Shown: piece after piece, positions 27,160 through 34,693 of the stretch
Layout of the letters: each line of letters starts with the position of its first letter
How positions within the stretch are numbered: position 1 is the first letter of the stretch
DNA from: Aquaspirillum sp. LM1
GTDB taxonomy: Bacteria > Pseudomonadota > Gammaproteobacteria > Burkholderiales > Aquaspirillaceae
Direction: 5' to 3'
Assembly (NCBI RefSeq): GCF_002002905.1
Contig: NZ_CP019509.1
Location: forward strand, 3,095,001-3,159,000
DNA length: 64,000 bases
The notes under the pieces: generated by a model
The model's input: the letters and a program-made list of their open reading frames with translations, nothing else
The model's database searches: none
What the model was told of the DNA's origin: nothing
Position numbers and translations under genes: made by a program

Positions 27160-28509
27160 ATGACCTCTGCCTTTGCCACCCAGCTGATTCGCGGCCACAT
27201 CCTGCATTTTCTGGCCGACCCTGGCGAACACGACGCCGCCGACAGCTACCAAAGCCTGCCCGACGGCGCGTTGTGGATTGTCGATGGCCGCGTGGCCGAC
27301 CTTGGCCCCTGGCCCGAACTGCGCGCACGGCGCACGCCCGACGAGCTGGCCAGCGCCGAATGCTTTGACTACGGCGACCACCTAGTGCTGCCCGGCCTGG
27401 TGGACACCCACTGCCATTATCCGCAATCCGGGGTGATCGCCTCATTTGGCCGCCAGCTGCTGGACTGGCTGAACGACTACACCTTTCCCGCCGAAGCCGC
27501 CTTTGCCGACCTGCAAGTGGCTGAAGCCGCTGCCGACTATTTTGTCGAACGCCTGCTGGCACACGGCACCACCACCGCCTCAGTATTCGCCACCGTCCAC
27601 CCGCAATCGGTAGACGCCTTTATGGCCGCCGCCGAACGCCGCCAGCTGCGCATGCTGTGCGGCAAAGTGATGATGGACCGCCACGCCCCGCCGGAACTGT
27701 GCGACACCGTGGCCTCCGCCGAGCGCGACAGCCTGGCGCTGATCGAGCGCTGGCACCGCCGTGGCCGGCTGCGCTACACCCTGACCCCGCGCTTTGCCCC
27801 CACCTCCACCCCCGAGCAGCTGGCGCTGGCCGGCGCGCTCTACCGCAGCCAGCCTGACCTGCATGTGCAATCGCATCTGGCGGAAAACCCCAACGAAATC
27901 GCCTGGGTGGGCCAGTTGTTTCCGCAGCGCCGCGACTACCTGGACGTCTACGCTCACTACGGCCTGCTTGGCCCGCGCACCATTTACGGCCACTGCATCC
28001 ACCTGGCCCCGGTGGAAATCAGCGACATGGCCACCACCGGCACCGCCGCCGCCTTCTGCCCCACCTCCAACCTGTTTCTCGGCAGCGGCTTGTTCAACCA
28101 CGCCGCCGCGCTGGACGCCGGCATCCGCGTGGGCCTGGCCACCGACGTGGGCGGCGGCACCTCGTTCAGCCTGATCCGCACCCTGGGCGAAGCCTATAAA
28201 GTCTCGCAAATGCTCGGCCGCCCCCTGCCGCCGCTGCGCGCCTGGTGGCTGGCCACCCTGGCCGGCGCCCGCGCGCTTTATCTGGATGAACACATCGGCA
28301 ACTTCCTGCCCGGCAAAGAAGCCGATTGCGTGGTGCTGAACCCGATGGCGACACCGGAACTGGCGTATCGGTTGCAACATGGCGGGAGCTTGAGCGAGCA
28401 GTTGTTTGCGCTGATGGTGTTGGGGGATGAACGGTGCGTGGTGGCGACGCATGTGTTGGGGAGGGTGGGCGAACTAGCTAAAACTCAATTTGAATTAAAA
28501 GCAAAATAG
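27160..28509 (+). CDS. guaD: Guanine deaminase
   Basis: Converts guanine to xanthine and ammonia, feeding the xanthine dehydrogenase encoded upstream. 449 aa, amidohydrolase fold. Zinc and catalytic motifs: DTHCHYPQSG (PGLVDTHCHYPQ, near residue 83), HVQSHLAEN (about 236-244), GHCIHL (about 276) and ATDVGGGTS (about 327). ATG 27160 is chosen over upstream in-frame sites in the spacer. The last dozen residues (ELAKTQFELKAK) use AT-rich codons unlike the rest of the gene: the natural 3' end appears to have been replaced where the AT-rich island joins. Confidence 0.95.
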   Translation: MTSAFATQLIRGHILHFLADPGEHDAADSYQSLPDGALWIVDGRVADLGPWPELRARRTPDELASAECFDYGDHLVLPGLVDTHCHYPQSGVIASFGRQLLDWLNDYTFPAEAAFADLQVAEAAADYFVERLLAHGTTTASVFATVHPQSVDAFMAAAERRQLRMLCGKVMMDRHAPPELCDTVASAERDSLALIERWHRRGRLRYTLTPRFAPTSTPEQLALAGALYRSQPDLHVQSHLAENPNEIAWVGQLFPQRRDYLDVYAHYGLLGPRTIYGHCIHLAPVEISDMATTGTAAAFCPTSNLFLGSGLFNHAAALDAGIRVGLATDVGGGTSFSLIRTLGEAYKVSQMLGRPLPPLRAWWLATLAGARALYLDEHIGNFLPGKEADCVVLNPMATPELAYRLQHGGSLSEQLFALMVLGDERCVVATHVLGRVGELAKTQFELKAK

Positions 28510-28517
28510 AGGTATAG

Positions 28518-29873
28518 TTGCATAAATATACAATTACACCTATTAATCAACGAAAAGCAAGGCTGCAAGAAAGCAGACTTTATGCCAACAAACCAAATGG
28601 GCATGAAATGAATAAGTTTCACTTAAACATACCAGACAATTTAAATGACAAATCTTTAATTAAGTTCTTCTGTGGCTGGAGGTGGCACGCAGACCCAGTA
28701 GCCCCAATAGAAGTTAATTTTAAAGGCTGTAATTTTATCGCCCCATATGCTGTAACACTTTTTGCTATCTATCTTTTGTGGCTAAAAGAAGCGAAAAGAA
28801 AATCTGTGAGAATTCATGTTACCGAGAGCAGTGTCGCAGGAAATTACCTTGTTGAAACAGGCTTTCTTGAGATTATAAACAAAAAACCAAACTTGGAGAA
28901 CGTTGAACAGTCAAATAGAACAGTTAAGCTAACAAGAATTAAAAGCAGTGCAGAAATCCCAGCCTTTGCTGCAAAAGTCATGGAAATTCTTCATATAGAA
29001 GACGAAGAGCTAGAAGGCGCAGTTAAATATTCATTAATTGAGCTTTTGCGTAACATTGTTCAGCATTCTGGTAGCTCGGTAGGCGGCATTGCAATGGCGC
29101 AATACTATCCAAACAGCGGTTTGGTTAACATATGCGTGGCAGATATGGGGGTAGGCCTTAAAGACAGCTTGACAGAAGCCTACCCAGAGCTCAATACAGA
29201 TTTACAAGCACTCAAGCTAGCTACCATGCCCCATGTCTCCAGAACATTTGGCCCTGAAACATATTCAACCATGCGAGATAATGCAGGTCTTGGGCTTTTC
29301 TTTATTAAGCAAATTGCATCACTTGCTAACGGCAGTTTCTTTCTTGGTTCAAAAAATGCGCTTATGGATTTATGGGGCGATGAAAAAGGCACTCAAAAAA
29401 AGACATACCAGACAGCGAAAAATGGTGGATGGCCAGGAACTTTTGCATACCTCCAATTAAGAAGAGATTCAATCGCAGAATTTAACGAAATTCTTACTGT
29501 TTGCCGGAACATGGCAGCAGAGGCCAGAAAATACCCAGCAGAGTTAGCCCTAGACTTTATTGAGGAGGTACCAGATGAACCAGGGTTGATAGTAGTCAAT
29601 GTAGTAGATTTTGAGGAGAATGTTGAAGAAGCATCAAAATTTCGAGAAACAATCATATTGCCCAGTATTAACAGTGGAGCTATGGTTGTTCTAAACTTTA
29701 ATAAAGTGCGTTTTGCCACTCAATCTTTTGTTCATGCTTTAATGTATAAAGTAATTCGTGATGGGCAGCAAATTGGTTCGACCTTATCAATTGCGAACTG
29801 CACCAATGCAACTCGTGAAGCTATTATGGCAGTGGCCGCGTATGCAAAAACCACTCCTCACGAATTAGCATAA
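28518..29873 (+). CDS. GHKL ATPase with STAS-like flanking domains
   Basis: A 451-aa soluble protein in AT-rich DNA. The middle has a GHKL (histidine-kinase/Hsp90-type) ATP site: N-box IELLRNIVQHS (174-184), G1 ADMGVGL (208-214) and G2 NAGLGLF (255-261). The C-terminal part (about 340-440: VLNFNKVRFATQSFVHALMY and on) resembles the STAS-like DUF4325 family. The N-terminal part (about 45-120: FKGCNFIAPYAVTLF) also looks STAS-like. There is no phospho-acceptor histidine domain or membrane segment. This suggests a SpoIIAB-like kinase fused to its STAS partners, or a stress/defence regulator; no function is known. TTG 28518 has AGAGGT in front; ATG 28608 is the alternative. It starts 8 bases after guaD. 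Confidence 0.7.
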   Translation: MHKYTITPINQRKARLQESRLYANKPNGHEMNKFHLNIPDNLNDKSLIKFFCGWRWHADPVAPIEVNFKGCNFIAPYAVTLFAIYLLWLKEAKRKSVRIHVTESSVAGNYLVETGFLEIINKKPNLENVEQSNRTVKLTRIKSSAEIPAFAAKVMEILHIEDEELEGAVKYSLIELLRNIVQHSGSSVGGIAMAQYYPNSGLVNICVADMGVGLKDSLTEAYPELNTDLQALKLATMPHVSRTFGPETYSTMRDNAGLGLFFIKQIASLANGSFFLGSKNALMDLWGDEKGTQKKTYQTAKNGGWPGTFAYLQLRRDSIAEFNEILTVCRNMAAEARKYPAELALDFIEEVPDEPGLIVVNVVDFEENVEEASKFRETIILPSINSGAMVVLNFNKVRFATQSFVHALMYKVIRDGQQIGSTLSIANCTNATREAIMAVAAYAKTTPHELA

Positions 29874-29922
29874 CGCCCCCAAAGCTGGAGCTCTGTATTT
29901 ACTGAACCACAGTACCTTCTAG

Positions 29923-30590
29923 AGCATGCTCTGAAATATCCCATGATAGTAAAAACATAAGCCCCATGGAGAACCGCAAACCTTACCTATCCGATGTCAG
30001 CGACGAAGAATGGGCGTTCGTCGCGCCGTACTTGACCCTGTTTCCCCTGGACGCAGGGCAGCGCAAACACTCACTGCGCGAGGTGTTCAACGCTGTGCGC
30101 TACGTGGTGCGCTGTGGTTGCCCATGGCGCATGCTGCCCAATGACCTGCACCTGCCGCCATGGTCATTGGTTTATCAGCAAATGCAGCGTTGGCTGAAAG
30201 CCGGTTGCTTTGAAGAGATGGTGCATGACTTGCGTGTGTTGCTGCGCCTGGCCGATGGCCGCAAAGCCCATCCGTCCGCCGTTATCATCGATTGCTGCAC
30301 CATTCAGTCCACGCCCAGCAGCACAGGCACAGGCTACGATGGTGCCAGTGAGGCAGTGCATACGGTGTCGAACTGCACGTAGTCAAGCTGTCAGAAGCCA
30401 AGCGGGGCTGTGTGCTGCTGCCGCGCCGCTGGGTAGTTGAGCGCAGCTTTGGCTGGGCCGCTCGCTTCCGGCGTTTGGCCAGAGACTACGAGAAGCTGCC
30501 GCAGACTCTGGCTGGATTACATTACGTGGCGTTTGCCATGTTGATGCTGCCGCACCTGTCTAATGTTATTGGCATGGTTCAGAGCATGCT
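29923..30590 (+). mobile_element. IS5-family element, internally deleted
   Basis: The element has terminal inverted repeats AGCATGCTCTGAA at 29923 and its complement ending at 30590, with further partial matches inside. Both ends are flanked by CTAG (29919-29922 and 30591-30594), a four-base target duplication matching the YTAR rule of the IS5 group. At 668 bases it is about 200 short of a full element: the transposase has lost its central part. It cannot move by itself but might be mobilised in trans. Confidence 0.82.
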
Positions 30591-30594
30591 CTAG
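29966..30594 (+). pseudogene. IS5-family transposase, central deletion and frameshift
   Basis: The first part (29966-30382) encodes the N-terminal DUF4096-type domain (YLSDVSDEEWAFVAPYL, then CPWRMLPNDLHLP) and reaches the first catalytic Asp in IIDCCTIQST and GYDGAS. It then shifts frame. The second part, from about 30375 in another frame, resumes at VVKLSEAKRGC and has the terminal DDE glutamate motif RRWVVERSFGWAARFRRLARDYE to the stop at 30594. The stretch with the second Asp is missing. The final stop codon TAG is formed with the flanking target duplication. Confidence 0.85.
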
Positions 30595-30631
30595 AACGGA
30601 TTAAAATGCACTCTAAACAGAGGATAGACTT

Positions 30632-31063
30632 ATCTCGAAACCTCAAATAAAAACCTCCGGAAAACAGTTTTACTTACTTCTTTTTCTTGGATTAATCGCC
30701 ATCTTGAGCTGGGGGGCTTGGCGGCTATTGATTGTCGCAGAGTCTAGTGTTGGCTTTACCAATCATGGTACAAGCCGGGTCAGCATTTATAAAATCACCC
30801 TCAATGGGCAATCTATCTATGCAGGCCCATCACGACACCATGATCCTGGTGTCAAGACGTCTGAGCATGGCCATTATTTTGGCTTTTTTAAGCCACGGGG
30901 CAAGTTGGGTATGAGGATCTACTTCACCGATGATGAGGGGCATAGGCGCACTGCCACACATGAATTAGACCATGGCACTGGGCGATATATATTTTGGTGT
31001 GCGATAGACAACCATTACGTACTCAGTTGTGTTCATGATGATATTTTTGATTTTGGTCATTAA
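30632..31063 (+). CDS. Small membrane-anchored protein, unknown function
   Basis: The conventional first start in this frame is TTG 30704, but the open frame continues upstream and encodes SKPQIKTSGKQFYLLLF and more, a perfect N-terminal membrane anchor. The upstream frame begins with ATC at 30632, with AGAGG eight bases before it, where ATG would be expected. So the gene uses a rare ATC start, has lost its start, or is read from TTG 30704 without its anchor. From 30632 it would be 143 aa: one membrane helix (about 13-30) and an outside domain rich in His and Tyr with two Cys near the end. No family recognised. Confidence 0.5.
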   Translation: MSKPQIKTSGKQFYLLLFLGLIAILSWGAWRLLIVAESSVGFTNHGTSRVSIYKITLNGQSIYAGPSRHHDPGVKTSEHGHYFGFFKPRGKLGMRIYFTDDEGHRRTATHELDHGTGRYIFWCAIDNHYVLSCVHDDIFDFGH

Positions 31064-31159
31064 TTCGCAAGCCCAGAAAGTTCTGTGTCGTCTTGTTGGA
31101 TTATTCTGTCCAATATTCCTGCTCATGCCAAGTTGTACTCACTGTAGTGAAATAAAACC

Positions 31160-31474
31160 ATGTGGACTCATGCTTCAAAAACAAAAATACTGAAAACCAT
31201 TTTACATCAGTCAATCACTTGGTTTGTGTCCATAATGTGCTCGCTTGCCTTTGTGGCCGGATGGGTTTTCCTGGTGATGACCCTGGCTGCTCATTACTAC
31301 GAGCTGCGCCACCCCATTCCCATTGGTGAAGATGATTTAGGCCTTGGCCTCATGGTTGTTTTATGGGGTGCGATGGCGCTTTTGCTGGCGATTCCATTCA
31401 TGTTCTGGCTGAGCTGCCGGATATATCGATTCATCTCGAAAGCGTTCAGGAAAACTGGGTGCCGCACAAAATAA
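31160..31474 (+). CDS. Small membrane protein with two helices, unknown function
   Basis: A 104-aa protein with two clear membrane segments (about residues 18-46 and 64-90) joined by a polar loop containing the acidic run IGEDDLGLG, and a basic C-terminal tail (RKTGCRTK), so both ends are probably cytoplasmic. ATG 31160 has no strong ribosome site. It lies 96 bases after the preceding small membrane protein on the same strand; both are in the AT-rich island and could act together. No family recognised. Confidence 0.55.
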   Translation: MWTHASKTKILKTILHQSITWFVSIMCSLAFVAGWVFLVMTLAAHYYELRHPIPIGEDDLGLGLMVVLWGAMALLLAIPFMFWLSCRIYRFISKAFRKTGCRTK

Positions 31475-31531
31475 TCACAAGCAATGGCCTGTTTATACAA
31501 TATCCATTTCGAGTGAATTTGCCTTGGCGGC

Positions 31532-31641
31532 CTACTGGGGGCGCACTGATTTATTCAGAAAAATCGTTTCTGCCAAAATAAAACCAAGCAAAATCAACAT
31601 CCTGGATTCCCGCCTTCGCGGGAATGACGGTTTTTTCAGTG
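31532..31641 (+). repeat. Dispersed repeat, copy 2, with dRS3-like site
   Basis: Homologous over about 110 bases to the minus strand of 9725-9833. It contains an intact dRS3-like 20-mer ATTCCCGCCTTCGCGGGAAT (31606-31625) followed by GACGGTTTTTT, which also makes a good intrinsic terminator on the plus strand for the small membrane-protein genes. It marks the right border of the AT-rich island. Confidence 0.8.
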
Positions 31642-31647
31642 TATCCT

Positions 31648-32424
31648 TTAATGCGGCGCATTCGGGTTCCGATGCGCCCACCCCGTCAGCCGCCGCTCCA
31701 CCAGCGCAAACAGTTCATACATCACCACCCCCATCACGCCGATCACCATCAGCCCGGCAAACACCAGCGGCATGTTCATCGACGAGCTGGCCGACATCAT
31801 CAGGTAGCCGATGCCCAGGTTGGAGGCCACCGTTTCGGAGATCACCGAGCCGACAAAGGCCAGGGTGATGGCCACTTTCAGCGAGGCGAAGAAATACGGC
31901 AGCGAGCGTGGCAGGCCCACTTTGAACAGGATGTCCAGCCGGCGGGCACCCAGTGAGCGCAGCACGTCTTCCAGCTCGGGTTCCAGCGTGGCCAGGCCGG
32001 TGGCGACATTGACCACCACCGGAAAAAACGAAATCAAAAACGCGGTGAGGATGGCCGGTACGGTGCCGATGCCAAACCACACCACCAGCACCGGCACAAA
32101 AGCCACTTTCGGGATGCTGTTAAAGCCCACCAGCAGTGGGTAGCAAGCTTTGTACACCAGCGGCGAGGCCCCCACCGCCAGGCCCAGCGCCAGGCCAACG
32201 GCCACCGCCAGACCAAAGCCGGCCAGAGTGGTAAGCAGGGTTTGCGTGGCGTGCTGCATGATGGCCCCGGCGTACTCGTGGCCGCTGGCCCATACCGCAC
32301 TGGGGGCGGGCAGCAGGTAGTCGGGCAGTTTGAAACCGATGCAGATCAGCTCCCACAGTACAAACAGCAAGGTGGTCAGCGCCCAGGGCGCGAGCTTGAC
32401 CAGGGTGGAGGATTTCATGCTCAT
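31648..32424 (-). CDS. NitT/TauT-type ABC transporter permease
   Basis: A 258-aa inner-membrane protein of the BPD_transp_1 family (SsuC/TauC type) with about six helices. The coupling-loop signature is visible as LEDVLRSLGARRLDILFKVGLPRSLPY (about residues 157-183). ATG 32424 is preferred over a TTG two codons earlier; AAGGA lies ahead of it. Third gene of the binding protein - ATPase - permease operon, 24 bases after the ATPase stop. Confidence 0.92.
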   Translation of the reverse strand: MSMKSSTLVKLAPWALTTLLFVLWELICIGFKLPDYLLPAPSAVWASGHEYAGAIMQHATQTLLTTLAGFGLAVAVGLALGLAVGASPLVYKACYPLLVGFNSIPKVAFVPVLVVWFGIGTVPAILTAFLISFFPVVVNVATGLATLEPELEDVLRSLGARRLDILFKVGLPRSLPYFFASLKVAITLAFVGSVISETVASNLGIGYLMMSASSSMNMPLVFAGLMVIGVMGVVMYELFALVERRLTGWAHRNPNAPH

Positions 32425-32448
32425 GAACAAAACATCCTTGTGTGGCGC

Positions 32449-33225
32449 TCAGTGGCGCTGTTGGCCGATATGCTCGCGCAGGGCGTGCACATGGTGGGCA
32501 AAGGCGTCGGTGTAAGTCAGGTCGAGGTCGCGCGGGCGTGGCAGGTCGATGGGCTGGCGCAGCAGCACGCGGCCTGGTCGGGTGCTCATCACATACACGG
32601 TGTCGGCCAGAAACACCGCTTCGCGCAGGTCGTGGGTGACCAGAATCACGGTGAAGGGTTTTTCCTGCCACAGGTCGCGCAGCATGCACCACAGCTCTTC
32701 GCGGGTGAAGGCGTCCAGCGCGCCAAATGGCTCGTCCAGCATCAACAGGCGCGGCTGGTGAATCAGCGCCCGGCAGATGGACGCACGCTGCTGCATGCCG
32801 CCGGACAATTCCCACGGATATTTGTCGGCGTAGCCGTCCAGCCCCACCCGCGCCAGCAGCGCGCGCGCCTGCGCTTCGTACTCGGCGCGCTGTTTGCGCA
32901 GCAGGCGGCGATGCGGCTCGACGATTTCCAGCGGCAGCATCACATTGTCCAGCGTGGTGCGCCACGGCAGCAGGTTGGATGCCTGAAACGCCATGCCGAC
33001 AATTTTCAGCGGGCCGCTGACTTCGCGGTCATCGACAAACACATAGCCGTTGCTGGGTGGGCGCAGGCCCGACGCCAGCTTCATCAGCGTGGATTTGCCG
33101 CAGCCGGACGGACCGACCACGGCCACAAATTCGCCTTCGGCAATCGACAGGTTGACCCCTTCAATGGCCGGCGCGCCGCCTGCGGCATACGCCAGGCTGA
33201 CCTCTTCAAACCGCACAAACGACAT
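32449..33225 (-). CDS. NitT/TauT-type ABC transporter ATPase
   Basis: A 258-aa single ABC domain: Walker A GPSGCGKST (about 38-46), Q-loop AFQASNLLPW, signature LSGGMQQRASI, Walker B LLMLDEPFGALD, and the H-loop VTHD. It is of the SsuB/TauB/NrtD type and starts 11 bases after the binding-protein stop. The YVMSTRPGRV tail is common in this group. Confidence 0.94.
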   Translation of the reverse strand: MSFVRFEEVSLAYAAGGAPAIEGVNLSIAEGEFVAVVGPSGCGKSTLMKLASGLRPPSNGYVFVDDREVSGPLKIVGMAFQASNLLPWRTTLDNVMLPLEIVEPHRRLLRKQRAEYEAQARALLARVGLDGYADKYPWELSGGMQQRASICRALIHQPRLLMLDEPFGALDAFTREELWCMLRDLWQEKPFTVILVTHDLREAVFLADTVYVMSTRPGRVLLRQPIDLPRPRDLDLTYTDAFAHHVHALREHIGQQRH

Positions 33226-33236
33226 GCCGATTCCCC

Positions 33237-34265
33237 TTATTTCACCATCCGCTCGGCGCGTGCCGGCAGGAAGGCTGGGTTGAACAGTTCGGCGGCGGCA
33301 GGCACCCGTGTCAGGCCGTAAGCGTCGGCGGTTTCTGCCAGCGAGCGCTGCATGCGATCGGCGGTGACTGCGCCCAGGCCGTTGGCGCGCACTTCGGCAG
33401 TCAGCACGCTGTGGTCCAGCGCCAGTTTCAGCCGGCGGGTTTCCAGCGCCACATTGATCAACGGGTCACGCTCTTTCACATAGGCAATGGCGGCAGCCGG
33501 GTTGGCCAGGGTGTCTTTCAGTGCGCGGTTAAAGCCGCGCAGCACCGCGCTGACCGCCTTGGGATTCTCGGCCAGCAGCTTGGGGCTGGCGATGATGGCG
33601 TTGCCGTACAGCTCGACGCCGTGGTCCGGGTATTTCAGCGCGACGATGTCTTCTGGCTTTACCCCGCGTGCTTCCAGGTTGAGCACGCTGGTGAAGTAAA
33701 AGCCGGTGATGCCATCCACATCGCCGCGCGCCAGCAGGGTTTCCCGCAATGCGGGTTCGACGGTTTGCCATTTCACGCTGGCCGGGTCCAGCTTGTTGGA
33801 TTTGGCAAACGCTGGCCAGGCTTTGCGCCCGGCGTCGAATACCGGCGCGGCCAGGGTTTTGCCCACCAGATCCGCCGGCTTGCTGATGCCGGTTTTTTTC
33901 AGGGTCAGCACCGCTGCCGGGGTGGCGTTGTACACCATATACACCGCCTGGATTTTCGAGCCGGGGGTTTTTGCGTCGTATTCCACCAGGGCATTAAAGT
34001 CGGCAAAACCCATGTCGTAAGCGCCAGTGGCCACGCGGGTGACTGCGCCCGCCGAGCCCGAGCCGGAATCAATTTCCACGTCCACGCCTTCGGCCTGGAA
34101 ATACCCTTTGGCCTTGGCCAGTAAAAACGGTGCCGACGGGCCTTCAAATCGCCAGTCCAGGGTGAATTTTACCTTGGGCAAAGGGTCGGCCAGGCTGGGG
34201 GCGGCAATCAGCGCCAGGCTGGCGGCCAGAAACCAACGGCGGCAGACATTCAGACGGGTGAGCAT
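33237..34265 (-). CDS. NitT/TauT-type periplasmic binding protein
   Basis: A 342-aa exported protein of the NMT1/THI5-like group. Signal peptide ends near SLA-DPLP; the mature chain opens VKFTLDWRFEGPSAPFLLAKAKGYF, close to family members in proteobacterial importers for small organic nitrogen or sulfur compounds and thiamine precursors. Which substrate it binds cannot be read from sequence. First gene of its operon, with a good promoter upstream. Confidence 0.9.
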   Translation of the reverse strand: MLTRLNVCRRWFLAASLALIAAPSLADPLPKVKFTLDWRFEGPSAPFLLAKAKGYFQAEGVDVEIDSGSGSAGAVTRVATGAYDMGFADFNALVEYDAKTPGSKIQAVYMVYNATPAAVLTLKKTGISKPADLVGKTLAAPVFDAGRKAWPAFAKSNKLDPASVKWQTVEPALRETLLARGDVDGITGFYFTSVLNLEARGVKPEDIVALKYPDHGVELYGNAIIASPKLLAENPKAVSAVLRGFNRALKDTLANPAAAIAYVKERDPLINVALETRRLKLALDHSVLTAEVRANGLGAVTADRMQRSLAETADAYGLTRVPAAAELFNPAFLPARAERMVK

Positions 34266-34693
34266 GGAAATCTCCAGAAGGGTGCGGAAAGCCCTTGCTG
34301 GTGCAAGTGGTGTGCCAGTGGCTATGGTGCTGTTTTTATTGAATAAAATTGGCTATTGAATTCACTTGTCAATTTATTGGCTTGAATTGACTGCTAAATG
34401 GCCGGGGTATGCATTAAAACCGTGCCTTGCCATGGTGCATGGGTGGTTTTTTTGCGCCATTCGGGTGCGTTAATCCGGGGTATTTTAAATCAGGCAGGCT
34501 GGGTATATTCAATTGCCCATACTGAGGGGATTATCTGTTTTTGCTTATGCCGGCTATATCTGCGCCTGGGCAGAAAATCCGGTTAAATGCGTCACATCGA
34601 CCGCATGTTGCCGCGCAGCATGGTGTGCCGAGCACACATTGCCCACCCCATCACGGCAGCGCCTTCTGTCTGCCTTACCAGGAGAATTCCATC
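34266..34693. other. Divergent control region between ABC operon and Tsx-like gene
   Basis: About 430 bases, AT-rich near the ABC operon. It holds the minus-strand promoter described separately and repeated TTGAATT/TGAATTCA elements (34335-34390) that could bind a regulator. No coding frame here is convincing. The promoter for the plus-strand Tsx-like gene is not clear. Confidence 0.45.
34343..34372 (-). promoter_or_regulatory. Promoter of the NitT/TauT-type ABC operon
   Basis: On the minus strand a perfect TTGACA (plus 34367-34372), 18-base spacer, and TTTTAT (plus 34343-34348, four of six). The transcript would start near 34336, about 70 bases before the binding-protein ATG. A TGAATTCA palindrome lies within the spacer, a plausible operator position. 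Confidence 0.55.

Larger units (their letters stand above)
28470..31650. other. AT-rich genomic island
   Basis: Base composition drops sharply at about 28475, inside the last codons of guaD, and returns to the host level at about 31650 at the ABC permease gene. The segment holds a GHKL/STAS-like gene, a damaged IS5-family element, two small membrane-protein genes and a dispersed repeat with a dRS3-like site at its right end. No integrase, tRNA or clear attachment repeats were found, so how it arrived is unknown. Confidence 0.75.

Noticed and set aside
32242-33321. 359-aa plus-strand frame opposite the ABC ATPase
   Set aside because: Antisense shadow of the ATPase and permease genes, which have full family motifs.
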